From positions 1 through 34,763 of the forward strand of contig JAUZRW010000139.1 in the NCBI GenBank assembly GCA_030950085.1: DNA of 34,763 bases, read 5' to 3'. Shown piece by piece: positions 17,019 through 24,932 of the stretch (positions within the stretch are counted from its first letter, which is position 1; the number at the start of each line of letters is the position of its first letter). The stretch is from Anaerolineae bacterium (GTDB lineage Bacteria > Chloroflexota > Anaerolineae > Aggregatilineales > Phototrophicaceae). The notes below the pieces were generated by a model that saw only the letters and a list, made by a program, of their open reading frames with translations, was not told the DNA's origin and searched no databases. The position numbers and the translations under genes were made by a program.

Positions 17019-17486
17019 CTAAAATAGGCTTTTCTGTTTGGGCAAATCATCTTCATTGTCTTTTTCATCTTCTTCGTCATCTTTTTCGGGCTTTGCTACA
17101 GGGAATATATTGTCCTGAGCCACTTCTATTTCTTGCGGCTCTTCAAGCGGCTGACCCTCTTCATCATGCCCGTCTTCTAAGACCACATCCATGCAAGACG
17201 GGCAAGCACATTCTGCCGGATGAACTTGAAAGGTTGTTTCGGGAATCGGTGTTGATTCGCTTTCTTGGACAAGCCGTTCCATATCTGGCACAAAATCATC
17301 GGGCATATCGCGCATCGTCGCTTCAACATAGAGTTCTCGCAATTCATCATCGCGGAAGCCGAAGCGATGCAAAATGGGCAACAATGTTTCTTCGGTTGCC
17401 TTATCTTCTTTACCGATGACATATTTATAATGTTCTCTGAGGCAACGCCGCCATTCATCACTGAATACACTTGCTCGTTTTGCCAT
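17019..17486 (-). CDS. acidic zinc-motif protein ending in a possible clamp-binding motif
   Basis: I do not recognise this family. The 155-residue protein has a helical N-terminal half (WRRCLREHYKYVIGKEDK, LLPILHRFGF, LRELYVEATM). A central Cys cluster AECACPSC (Cys 93, 95, 98, with His 89 and 107 nearby) could hold zinc. A highly acidic tail ends QKSLF at the very C-terminus. That end resembles the bacterial beta-clamp-binding consensus QL(S/D)LF, and an acidic tail with a hydrophobic tip also recalls single-stranded-DNA-binding protein. ATG 17486 is chosen because the helical domain begins there and GGAAA lies about eight bases upstream. An upstream extension to 17552 looks non-coding. The next gene begins 13 bases beyond its stop. 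Confidence 0.68.
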   Translation of the reverse strand: MAKRASVFSDEWRRCLREHYKYVIGKEDKATEETLLPILHRFGFRDDELRELYVEATMRDMPDDFVPDMERLVQESESTPIPETTFQVHPAECACPSCMDVVLEDGHDEEGQPLEEPQEIEVAQDNIFPVAKPEKDDEEDEKDNEDDLPKQKSLF

Positions 17487-17554
17487 GTCTACTTTTCCAA
17501 AATAACGTTTGCTTTTATGTATAGGTAGTCGGGCATGTGTTCTTAGAATCATAG

Positions 17555-17609
17555 GGGAGTGCCTATGTGCGCTCCCGAACGGGCGACCACACAGGGTTCG
17601 CCCCTACAC
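17555..17609. repeat. double hairpin, CCCTACA family
   Basis: Two stems lie side by side. GGGAG (17555-17559) pairs with CTCCC (17572-17576). GGGCGACC (17581-17588) pairs with GG-T-TCGCCC (17595-17603) with one bulge, and is followed by CCTACACA. The second hairpin and its boundary match the family seen at 2884, 7128 and 27713. It lies in the gap between rnd and the acidic-protein gene. Confidence 0.65.
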
Positions 17610-17636
17610 ATTGAACTTCTTTCGACCACCTGCTTA

Positions 17637-17664
17637 AGTAAGAAAAAATCCTCTTTTCCTTACT
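17637..17664 (-). terminator. possible terminator hairpin after rnd
   Basis: AGTAAG (17637-17642) pairs with CTTACT (17659-17664), and adjacent A and T runs extend the stem across a short loop. It lies 26 bases beyond the rnd stop on the minus strand. The T-run lies within the stem and not after it, so this is a weak call. Confidence 0.3.
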
Positions 17665-17689
17665 ATAAGAATATCACATTTATCATCAC

Positions 17690-18823
17690 TCAGTCCAATG
17701 AGGTCATTAACTTGAGCAAATCAGCGCCATATTTTTCTAAGCGCCACGCACCAACACCCATAATTTTGCTGAGTGCTTTTTTATCTTGTGGCATTTCGCG
17801 TGCCAGTTCCCACAAAGTATGTCGTGACAAAACAAGACTCGAATCAAGATTGCGCTTTTCGCCAATTTCTTTGCGCCATGTATGAAGGGCGGCATACCGT
17901 TCAGAAAGAAGTGGCTCAGGGCGTTCGCGGCGCGGTGGGGACGGTAAGCGATTATCGCGTCCATGCTGCACAGCATCTAATAAATCATCGCCCCACTGAC
18001 GGACATTACGGGGTGATAAGCCTCGTATATCATATAGTTCGTTATAGTTTTGTGGCTGCTGGATTGCGATTTTCACCATCACATTATTAGAAAAAATCTT
18101 GAACGGTGGGACATTTTTATCACGAGCAAGGGCATCACGTAATAGATAGAGTTCGCGCAAAATCGCCATTTGTCGCCGCGATAGTGAATTTGGCACGCCA
18201 ATTTTCCAATAACCATCGGGGTCGAAGCCATTCTCTTTGCCCTCGATTCGCAAGACATCTTCAAATACTTCTTGCGCTTCATTTAAGCGATTGAGTTTGT
18301 CTAATTTTTCAAGCAGCATATCGCGTAATTCGGGCAAATAGTGGGTATCCATCTGGGCATACTGCAAACTATCTTGATTCAGTGGGCGTTTACCCCAATC
18401 ATCTTTCTGATGCCGTTTATTGACTTTGACATCAAAAAATCTCTGGAGCAAATTTGCCAAGCCAAACTTATTCATATGGCACAGCCGCGCTGCATACATG
18501 GTGTCAAAGAGATTATTGACCGAGAAACCAAAATCGCGCTTCATACAGATTAAATCGTACTCTGCGGCATGAAAAATTTTCTCGATACGCTCATCAGCGA
18601 GTAGCTTGCCTAAGGGCTGCATATCAACAATCGCCAAGGGGTCAATAATGAAATCTTGCTCGCGTGTCGAAAGTTGTATCAAACAGGTCTGCGTATGATA
18701 GGCATAGAGACTGTTGGATTCGGTATCTAATGCCAACAACGATTCGTCTTTGAGTTCTTTAACCAATTGATGCAGTTTTGCATCACTATCAATATGACTT
18801 GCAAGCGGCAATTTGGGCTTCAC
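17690..18823 (-). CDS. rnd: ribonuclease D (3'-5' exonuclease with HRDC domains)
   Basis: Cytoplasmic exoribonuclease of 377 residues that trims tRNA and other stable RNA 3' ends. The DEDDy exonuclease domain is complete: ALDTES (Asp 33, Glu 35), HAAEYDL (Asp 90) and YAQMDTHYL (Tyr 155, Asp 159). Two HRDC domains follow, about 200-280 (LSRRQMAILRELYLLRDALA onward) and about 300-372, a layout like E. coli RNase D (about 375 residues). GTG 18823 is chosen as start because GGAGG (18835-18839) lies 11 bases upstream and it overlaps the corA stop as GTGA. The longer frame to 18895 would extend into corA. It is co-transcribed with corA. Confidence 0.94.
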   Translation of the reverse strand: MKPKLPLASHIDSDAKLHQLVKELKDESLLALDTESNSLYAYHTQTCLIQLSTREQDFIIDPLAIVDMQPLGKLLADERIEKIFHAAEYDLICMKRDFGFSVNNLFDTMYAARLCHMNKFGLANLLQRFFDVKVNKRHQKDDWGKRPLNQDSLQYAQMDTHYLPELRDMLLEKLDKLNRLNEAQEVFEDVLRIEGKENGFDPDGYWKIGVPNSLSRRQMAILRELYLLRDALARDKNVPPFKIFSNNVMVKIAIQQPQNYNELYDIRGLSPRNVRQWGDDLLDAVQHGRDNRLPSPPRRERPEPLLSERYAALHTWRKEIGEKRNLDSSLVLSRHTLWELAREMPQDKKALSKIMGVGAWRLEKYGADLLKLMTSLD

Positions 18824-19749
18824 AACCAGCCACGCCTCCGAAAATACACTAGCAGACTCAGTACGAGTCCTATCATCAATAGACTTAATATCCAAAAGGG
18901 TTCGTCATGTACCAAAAACCCTTCGTTCCCCGGTAATGGAATATTCATCCCGTAGAAACTGGTCAACAATGTCAACGGCAACATAATCACCGAAATGACC
19001 GTTAAAATCCGCATTACTTCATTAATACGATGGCTTGCCAATGTATCGGCGGTATCGGCAAGGATGCTGATAATTTCAAAATTTTCATCAATAATATCAC
19101 GCGCTTTGTATAAATGATCGGCAATATCGCCAAAATATTCTTCTAAGTCATCATGGATGATGGGATGCTCCACACGCTCTAATTGCTCAATAATGGGAAC
19201 TTGCTGGCGGATAATGCGACGTAGTGCCAGCACATCGCGTCGGACTAGCGAAATCTCACGGATGGCAGCCGGTGTATCGGCGGTAAAAACATCTTCTTCT
19301 ATGCGCCGAATATTACCATCGACTTTTCGTAAAATCGGAAAAATATAATCAACCAGTTGGTCAATAATGGTATAGAATGTGTGATTTGCCCCTCGTCCGA
19401 GTAATTTCTCTCGATAAACACCCTCTTTTTCACACTTTTCCCACAAATTAAGCAATGGACGCAAGATACCATCATGAATCGTCACGACATAGCCTCGCCC
19501 AACAAAAATATCGACCTCTCGCGCCCGTGACAGTGCGTTGGTGACATCCCAAAAGGGAAAGTGCATGACAACAAATAGATAGTCTTCGTCTTCATCAATT
19601 TTAGGGCGTTCCATGTGACTTTGCACATCTTCCAAGTTCAAGGGATGAATATAGGGATAAAGTTCACGCAATTCATCGACATCTGCTGGACTTGGATGTA
19701 CAATATTGACCCATGTGACGCGACCATATGTAAGTGTTTGCAAAGCCAT
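18820..19749 (-). CDS. corA: CorA-family magnesium/divalent cation transporter
   Basis: Inner-membrane channel subunit of 309 residues; the family works as a pentamer importing magnesium (sometimes cobalt or nickel). The large cytoplasmic domain includes IHPLNLEDVQSHMERPKIDE (about 34-53) and YLFVVMHFP (about 57-65), both typical. Two C-terminal helices follow. The first ends with the selectivity motif YGMN (Gly 267, Met 268, Asn 269), and the second ends FRRRGWL. ATG 19749 is chosen because the family's first strand begins there, although no strong ribosome binding site precedes it. A TTG at 19785 is an unlikely alternative. It is followed by rnd with a four-base overlap. Confidence 0.95.
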   Translation of the reverse strand: MALQTLTYGRVTWVNIVHPSPADVDELRELYPYIHPLNLEDVQSHMERPKIDEDEDYLFVVMHFPFWDVTNALSRAREVDIFVGRGYVVTIHDGILRPLLNLWEKCEKEGVYREKLLGRGANHTFYTIIDQLVDYIFPILRKVDGNIRRIEEDVFTADTPAAIREISLVRRDVLALRRIIRQQVPIIEQLERVEHPIIHDDLEEYFGDIADHLYKARDIIDENFEIISILADTADTLASHRINEVMRILTVISVIMLPLTLLTSFYGMNIPLPGNEGFLVHDEPFWILSLLMIGLVLSLLVYFRRRGWL

Positions 19750-19810
19750 AGTCAGTATTATGGCTTGCAAACAAAGGACTGGCAATGGTTGGCATTCGGT
19801 TTTTCTAGCT

Positions 19811-19839
19811 TTGACACTGTAAAATGATTGTGTTATATT
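19811..19839 (+). promoter_or_regulatory. sigma-70-type promoter of the cytochrome bc operon
   Basis: TTGACA (19811-19816) is followed after exactly 17 bases by TATATT (19834-19839). Transcription would begin near 19846, giving an untranslated leader of about 120 bases before the Rieske gene. This is the best canonical promoter in the window. The divergent corA gene starts about 60 bases away, so the two transcripts probably share this intergenic space. Confidence 0.7.
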
Positions 19840-19968
19840 TGTCGGCAGTTGTTTGTGACATTTTTCGCAACCACATTAATGTAAAATGGATTTGAGTCAT
19901 ATAGTGGTCGTTTTGGCGGCTACATCGTAATTTTTATACGTAGTCGTTATTGGAGGAGTGTACAGTCC

Positions 19969-20577
19969 ATGGCTACTGCAAATCCCGCTAAGGGTAAAAG
20001 TATTACCACCCCAACGCAGACGCAAGCCGCGCCTGCTATACAAGTTGATGCGCCCAGTCGTCGTGAGTTTATGTACTATATCTGGGGTGCTTCGATGGCG
20101 ATGCTCCTAGGTCAGTTTACGATTGTTGGATTATGGTTTGCCTATCCGCGCTTCCGCGAAGGTGAATTTGGGGGTATCTTCCCGTTTGACCCAGCAGAAG
20201 TCCCATCGCTCGGTTCACCACCTATTAGTAATCCATCAGGGCATTTCTGGGTTAGTCAGACAGAAGAGGGCTTGATGGTCATGTATGATGTTTGTACTCA
20301 TCTTGGCTGTTTGCCGAAGTGGGTATCCACCAATACACGTTTTGAATGTCCCTGTCACGGGTCAAAATATCGTATTAACGGAACTTGGATTGAAGGACCG
20401 GCTCCACGCGGATTGGATCTCTTCCCGATAGAAGTTACCTATGAAGATGGTACCGTTGTAACCAATGAAACAGGTATACCCATTCCCCTTGATCCAGAAA
20501 AAACAATTATTAGTATTAGCGTCAATACCGGAACTCGCGTTTTAGGACCGGCGCACGGTATCGTTGACTTTCTCTAG
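19969..20577 (+). CDS. qcrA: Rieske iron-sulfur protein of the cytochrome bc complex
   Basis: Protein of 202 residues carrying the [2Fe-2S] cluster that takes electrons from quinol in the bc complex. Box I is CTHLGC (Cys 109 and His 111 as ligands, Cys 114 for the disulfide). Box II is CPCHGS (Cys 127 and His 130 as ligands, Cys 129 for the disulfide). The single N-terminal membrane helix (about 36-58) is preceded by SRREFM, a twin-arginine export motif, so folding and cluster insertion before Tat export are expected. GGAGGAG (19952-19958) gives a strong ribosome binding site. It is the first gene of the operon, 40 bases before the cytochrome b gene. Confidence 0.96.
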   Translation: MATANPAKGKSITTPTQTQAAPAIQVDAPSRREFMYYIWGASMAMLLGQFTIVGLWFAYPRFREGEFGGIFPFDPAEVPSLGSPPISNPSGHFWVSQTEEGLMVMYDVCTHLGCLPKWVSTNTRFECPCHGSKYRINGTWIEGPAPRGLDLFPIEVTYEDGTVVTNETGIPIPLDPEKTIISISVNTGTRVLGPAHGIVDFL

Positions 20578-20617
20578 CACCCTGAGTGTTGCTATTCTGT
20601 TTTAGGAGAGCGTGTTT

Positions 20618-22588
20618 ATGTCATTACTTCCTTTCCCCTCTTTCTTGGACGATGTTCACGAAAAGGGTATCCGTAAAGCCATCGCAGAGGGTGTCAACGA
20701 AACTGTTGAACGCATTACTGCGGGAATGAACATTCAGGATGTTCGTGAGGCATTGCGTGGTGAAGACCCCAGCCGCCGCCCCAACCCACGCTTGACCCCA
20801 CACGCGGACGGTTTTTGGTTACATATGCGTCCCGGTTACTTCCACAAAGATGTCGTTGGTGTCTATCCAACGTTTCGCTTAGGATGGCTATCAACCTATT
20901 TTGTCTTCTTTGAGACGATTACCGGCGTAATGCTCATGTTCTGGTATACCCCATCACCAGAAATCGCCTATGGCAATATGTTGAGTATTCTCGGCAATGT
21001 TCCATTAGGGCAATTTATGCGTGACTTGCATCGTCTTGGTGCAGAAGCCATGGTGGCTATTGTCGCCCTCCATATGATGCGAACGTGGATAACGGGGAGT
21101 TATAAAAAGCCACGTCAATTCACATGGTTTACGGGTGTCTTGCTGTTATTATTTACCGGATTGTTGAGTTTCTCCGGTTATTTATTGCCGTGGGATCAAC
21201 TCTCGCTATGGGCGGTGACAATTGGTGCGTCGATGGCAGAAGCCTCGCCATTTATTGGTGAGCAAGCCAACCTATTGATGCGCGGTGCGCCACAACTCGG
21301 TGCGAATGGTTTGTTACGTTTTTACATGGCACATGTCTTGGGATTCCCCCTGATTCTCTTCATCTTTTTGGGCGTGCATTATTATAAAGTGATTATTCAT
21401 GGTCACAGTTTACCCCCACAAAAAGAGAATATTGGCGAAGATACTGCGAAGCGTGTCCCACTTGATAAGCGCGTCTACTTCATCCCCGATGTCTTAACAA
21501 ACGAAATGCTGTGGGCAGGTGTGACAACGTTTGTCATGGTGGTTCTAGTTATTTGGTTCTATCATGCCCCACTTGAACATCATGCTGACCCACAAAAAAC
21601 CCCACTCGGTACAACCGCACCTTGGTACTTCCTCTGGATTCAAGGGGCATTGAAACTTGGTGACAAATTCATCTGGGGAATTTTGTTCCCGACAGTGCTA
21701 GTGGGCGGTTTGGCTGTGATGCCCTATATTGATGTGACACCTAGCCGCCGTTATAAAGACCGCCGTGTCATGCTATCACTTGCCATGTTGCTGATTTCAT
21801 TCTCAACTATTCTCAGTTATATGGGGCTGCCTGAGTTTGCAGTCGCGACTTCGGCGGAACGTGAAATTGTGCATGAATTGACTTTCCCACCTGCTCATAG
21901 TCGTGTTGGTATAGCCTTGACCATTCCCTATGACCAACTTGCGCCCGGTGCTTACACCACTGCTCAATTTGAGGGCGATGACACGCAACGTGCTGTGGCA
22001 CAATTCAATGAAATGCTGGGGGCGGTTGAGGGTATTGATGCCGAAGCAACTATGGCTATCTCAGACGACCTTGATAAAGACGATGTGCAAGAATGGGAAT
22101 TTGAGACACCTCTGGAACACCTACGGAATGAACTTATTTCCGTCGGAAACATTGATGCTAACAGAATTCCTGCCCAATTCCGCGTTGTGCCAGATGATGC
22201 CCCTGTATTGCTGGCTGTATTGGAAGAGTTGAATCGTAAGATTGAACAAAATGCCGAAGAGTTACCGGATGCTTGGGGTGCGCTCATTATCAGCGAAAAC
22301 CAAGATGGGTTACGACGGGTTGATTTGGTTATTTTCTGGAATGGTGTCCAAATTGAAAATGGCATTGTACAGATTGATGATGATGGCGAGATTGTACCAC
22401 GCCTGATTCACCTGACAGAAGTTACCGATGGTGATAAAACGGAATTGGTTGAGGTTGAATTAGCAGAAGATGGGTCATTTATGTTGAATGGCGAAGCAGT
22501 AGCAGCTGACAATGTATTGACAGTGCGTGAACAGCGTATGCACGTTGAGCATATCTTCATTCATGAAGATTCAGCTTACTTTGATTAA
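20618..22588 (+). CDS. qcrB: cytochrome b of the bc complex with a long soluble C-terminal extension
   Basis: Membrane core of the quinol:cytochrome c oxidoreductase, 656 residues. The N-terminal b6-like part carries four heme-ligand His residues at about 138, 152, 239 and 254. The 14- and 15-residue spacing within the pairs resembles cytochrome b6. The subunit IV-like part follows, with the quinol-site motif appearing as APWY (about 334-337) in place of PEWY. After the last helix (about 385-402) comes a hydrophilic region of about 230 residues, rich in Asp and Glu and with no heme motif. It is not part of standard cytochrome b. A charged N-terminal extension of about 85 residues precedes helix 1. 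AGGAGAG (20604-20610) favours ATG 20618 over GTG 20612. It works with the Rieske protein upstream and the cytochromes c downstream. Confidence 0.95.
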   Translation: MSLLPFPSFLDDVHEKGIRKAIAEGVNETVERITAGMNIQDVREALRGEDPSRRPNPRLTPHADGFWLHMRPGYFHKDVVGVYPTFRLGWLSTYFVFFETITGVMLMFWYTPSPEIAYGNMLSILGNVPLGQFMRDLHRLGAEAMVAIVALHMMRTWITGSYKKPRQFTWFTGVLLLLFTGLLSFSGYLLPWDQLSLWAVTIGASMAEASPFIGEQANLLMRGAPQLGANGLLRFYMAHVLGFPLILFIFLGVHYYKVIIHGHSLPPQKENIGEDTAKRVPLDKRVYFIPDVLTNEMLWAGVTTFVMVVLVIWFYHAPLEHHADPQKTPLGTTAPWYFLWIQGALKLGDKFIWGILFPTVLVGGLAVMPYIDVTPSRRYKDRRVMLSLAMLLISFSTILSYMGLPEFAVATSAEREIVHELTFPPAHSRVGIALTIPYDQLAPGAYTTAQFEGDDTQRAVAQFNEMLGAVEGIDAEATMAISDDLDKDDVQEWEFETPLEHLRNELISVGNIDANRIPAQFRVVPDDAPVLLAVLEELNRKIEQNAEELPDAWGALIISENQDGLRRVDLVIFWNGVQIENGIVQIDDDGEIVPRLIHLTEVTDGDKTELVEVELAEDGSFMLNGEAVAADNVLTVREQRMHVEHIFIHEDSAYFD

Positions 22589-22612
22589 GCGACGAAGGAT
22601 GGAAAACGAGAC

Positions 22613-24058
22613 ATGAATCGTTTGATTATCGAATCAATCGAAGGACGCATTACATTAGGTATCACTATGTTTGTTGTAATCATGATTCTCATTGGATGGG
22701 TCATGATTAATGAACCGTATCGTATGGCTTCCTTTGAAGAACAAGAGCTTGGACGGTCAACTGAACAAGGCGCAGAATTGTTTGCTGCCAACTGTACGAG
22801 TTGCCATGGGACAAATGGACAAGGTTCGGGGCTTGCTCCGGCACTCAATAACCCACAACTGTTTGAATATGATTTCACGAACAGTGTGCAAGTTCGTGAC
22901 CCAGATAGTCCCTTCTTCGGTAAACGTATTGCCGATTTACAGCGTGCGATTCGTGACCTCTATCTGCTACAACAAGACTTAATAGTAGAGCGGCAGCGTT
23001 TAGAAGGTGAACTAGGGGCAGAAGATATTGACCCCGTAGTCGCTGACGAATTAACCTTTGAACTTAGGATTGTTAACGCACAGTTGGATGACAATGCTGA
23101 AATCGGTGAAACAGAAGGACTGACTGAGGCACAAGCAGAAGCACTACAAACAGCCCTTTCCAATAATATCCCTCTAGGTGTTGCAGCACGGATTGAAGTC
23201 TTGGAAGTCGGTACAGACCAGCAAAATGCACTACTTGCAGAGCGTGATGCCCTCTTAGGACAATTTGAACTCGCCATGATTCGGGGTTATCTACCCAATC
23301 TGGATACGTTCCGTGATGCTGTACCAAGCCGTGATGAGGCTCTTGCAGTAGCAGATGAGGCTGAGAGACTGACAGCACTCCTCGATTGGATTAAAGGTGA
23401 ACTTGCTCTGACTGATTACATCGAAACAGATGCGAGTCGGCTCCAACAGGTAGCGTGGGGTGGCGATTTACGCGGCTACATCACAACAACCCTCATTCAT
23501 GGTCGCCCCGGTAGCAACAATGTCTGGCCTGGTCCGATGGTGTCGTGGTCGCAAGAAGGGGGTGGTCCCTTGCGACGTGACCAAATTGACAACATCGTCA
23601 ACTATATCATGAACTGGGATAAGGGCGATGATTGGACAATCGCAGATTTAGACAACGTACAACAATTCGCTCGTCTCCATGCCGATGCAGCGCAAATTGT
23701 GGCAGCAGATAACAGTGGTGATGGCAGTGCAGCACTTGACAAACCGGATATCAGCGCCTTACCAGAAGGCGATGCTGCAAATGGCGAAGCACTCTATGCC
23801 ACGCAAGGTTGTACAGGATGCCATGTTGGAGGTCTTGTTGGACCCGCTACGGCTGGCACATGGTCGCGTGTGGCAGATGACCGCCTGAGCGAATCACAAT
23901 TTGACGGTTGGACAGTAGCAGAGTATGTCTACTTCTCAATTGTCAGCCCGGGTGATTATCTGGCTGAAGGGCTTGGAAATATCATGCCTGCAACGTTCGG
24001 TCAAACCTTATCTGACCAAGACATTGCTGACATTATGGCCTATCTGGAATCGCAGTAA
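22613..24058 (+). CDS. membrane-anchored diheme cytochrome c with helical insertion
   Basis: Protein of 481 residues with an N-terminal membrane anchor (about 13-31) and two covalent heme sites: CTSCH (Cys 61, Cys 64, His 65) and CTGCH (Cys 400, Cys 403, His 404). The second domain ends with NIMPATFG (Met about 458, the likely distal ligand) and ADIMAYLESQ. The first domain is interrupted by about 165 residues of charged, heptad-like sequence (about 103-270). It resumes at GYITTTLIHGRPG and PGPMVSW, where its distal Met (about 309) should lie. It is the third gene of the bc operon and probably the complex's electron outlet, replacing a cytochrome c1. AAGGA (22595-22599) lies upstream of the ATG. 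Confidence 0.94.
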   Translation: MNRLIIESIEGRITLGITMFVVIMILIGWVMINEPYRMASFEEQELGRSTEQGAELFAANCTSCHGTNGQGSGLAPALNNPQLFEYDFTNSVQVRDPDSPFFGKRIADLQRAIRDLYLLQQDLIVERQRLEGELGAEDIDPVVADELTFELRIVNAQLDDNAEIGETEGLTEAQAEALQTALSNNIPLGVAARIEVLEVGTDQQNALLAERDALLGQFELAMIRGYLPNLDTFRDAVPSRDEALAVADEAERLTALLDWIKGELALTDYIETDASRLQQVAWGGDLRGYITTTLIHGRPGSNNVWPGPMVSWSQEGGGPLRRDQIDNIVNYIMNWDKGDDWTIADLDNVQQFARLHADAAQIVAADNSGDGSAALDKPDISALPEGDAANGEALYATQGCTGCHVGGLVGPATAGTWSRVADDRLSESQFDGWTVAEYVYFSIVSPGDYLAEGLGNIMPATFGQTLSDQDIADIMAYLESQ

Positions 24059-24135
24059 TCTGTAATCACATTTAGCTTTTTCACGGGAGAGTTGCGGCTC
24101 TCTCGCGCTTTATCACACAAAATAGATACAAAATT

Positions 24136-24166
24136 GGGGCGATTCATGAATCGTCCTTTTTATTTT
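24136..24166 (+). terminator. rho-independent terminator inside the cytochrome operon
   Basis: GGGGCGATTCAT and ATGAATCGTCC (24136-24156) form a nearly continuous stem with a G-T pair, followed by TTTTTATTTT. It ends one base before the GAGGAG ribosome binding site of the second cytochrome gene. It probably lowers, or separates, expression of that gene relative to the bc genes upstream. Confidence 0.65.
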
Positions 24167-24180
24167 GAGGAGAACAATAG

Positions 24181-24897
24181 ATGTTAAATCGCAAACCATT
24201 ACTTGTCTTCGTTACGATAATGTTATTTGCGTTTGCAGGGATATTGATGGCACAAGACTCGTCTCCATTGCCGGACACACCGGACTGTAACCCTGCTACA
24301 CTTGCCGAACAACAAGCCACTTTTGAATCTCTACTCACCTTTGATTTTGAAGCCGATGCCGAAACTGCCCGTGACAACCTGTTTCGTTTAGGTGCAGCCT
24401 ATCAAATGCTGGCATTACAGTGTGGTTATGAAGCAACTGATGTTGAAGTCGATGCTATGATTCAGCAGATTTTAGTGTTTGCAAGCATGGCAGATATTAT
24501 CACGGCAAATAGCGTCGGAGGTGATATGGATGCGATTCTACTCGGATTAGATGATGTACGCGGTGATTTGTTCAATGGGCAATTACTCTATAACAGTATC
24601 GAAAATGGCTTAGATGGTTTCCCGTTGGGGTGTTCGGGATGTCATGGAGGAGAGGCAGCCCCACTCACAGAAGGGACATGGACACGAACAGATGAAATCC
24701 GCCTCAATGATGAGGCTCTAGCTGGCTATGATGTGCAACGCTATCTAGTTGAAAGTATCATCCATCCTAATACCTATACTGTGCCGGATTACTTGCCCAA
24801 TCTGATGCCTTCAAATTTTGGTTCGCGCTTAGATATGCAAATGTTGGCAGATATCGTAGCTTATCTGGAAAGCCAAGACCAGCTATTAGAAGAGTGA
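24181..24897 (+). CDS. secreted monoheme cytochrome c
   Basis: Exported protein of 238 residues. The signal peptide (about 1-24, ending ILMA before QDSS) has no anchor or lipobox. A helical region (about 40-130) with two cysteines (36 and 81) precedes a single heme motif CSGCH (Cys 151, Cys 154, His 155). The C-terminal domain follows the second domain of the preceding diheme protein closely. Shared points are EGTW, RL, SI..P..Y, NLMP (Met about 209 as distal ligand) and ADIVAYLESQ, so the two arose by duplication. It could carry electrons from the bc complex to an oxidase. GAGGAG (24167-24172) is eight bases from the ATG. Confidence 0.92.
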   Translation: MLNRKPLLVFVTIMLFAFAGILMAQDSSPLPDTPDCNPATLAEQQATFESLLTFDFEADAETARDNLFRLGAAYQMLALQCGYEATDVEVDAMIQQILVFASMADIITANSVGGDMDAILLGLDDVRGDLFNGQLLYNSIENGLDGFPLGCSGCHGGEAAPLTEGTWTRTDEIRLNDEALAGYDVQRYLVESIIHPNTYTVPDYLPNLMPSNFGSRLDMQMLADIVAYLESQDQLLEE

Positions 24898-24904
24898 TTT
24901 ATGT

Positions 24905-24926
24905 GGGCGAATGAGATATTTCGCCC
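24905..24926. terminator. hairpin between convergent cytochrome and methyltransferase genes
   Basis: GGGCGAA (24905-24911) pairs with TTCGCCC (24920-24926). It lies in the 35-base gap between two convergent genes and could terminate both. The stem sequence resembles the dispersed hairpin family but lacks the CTACA boundary. Confidence 0.45.
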
Positions 24927-24932
24927 TCAAAT

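Noticed and set aside
21964-22365. Minus-strand open frame of 133 codons opposite the cytochrome b extension
   Set aside because: It is Ser-rich, has no recognisable motif and no ribosome binding site, and the plus strand is clearly coding in frame with the heme-binding part.
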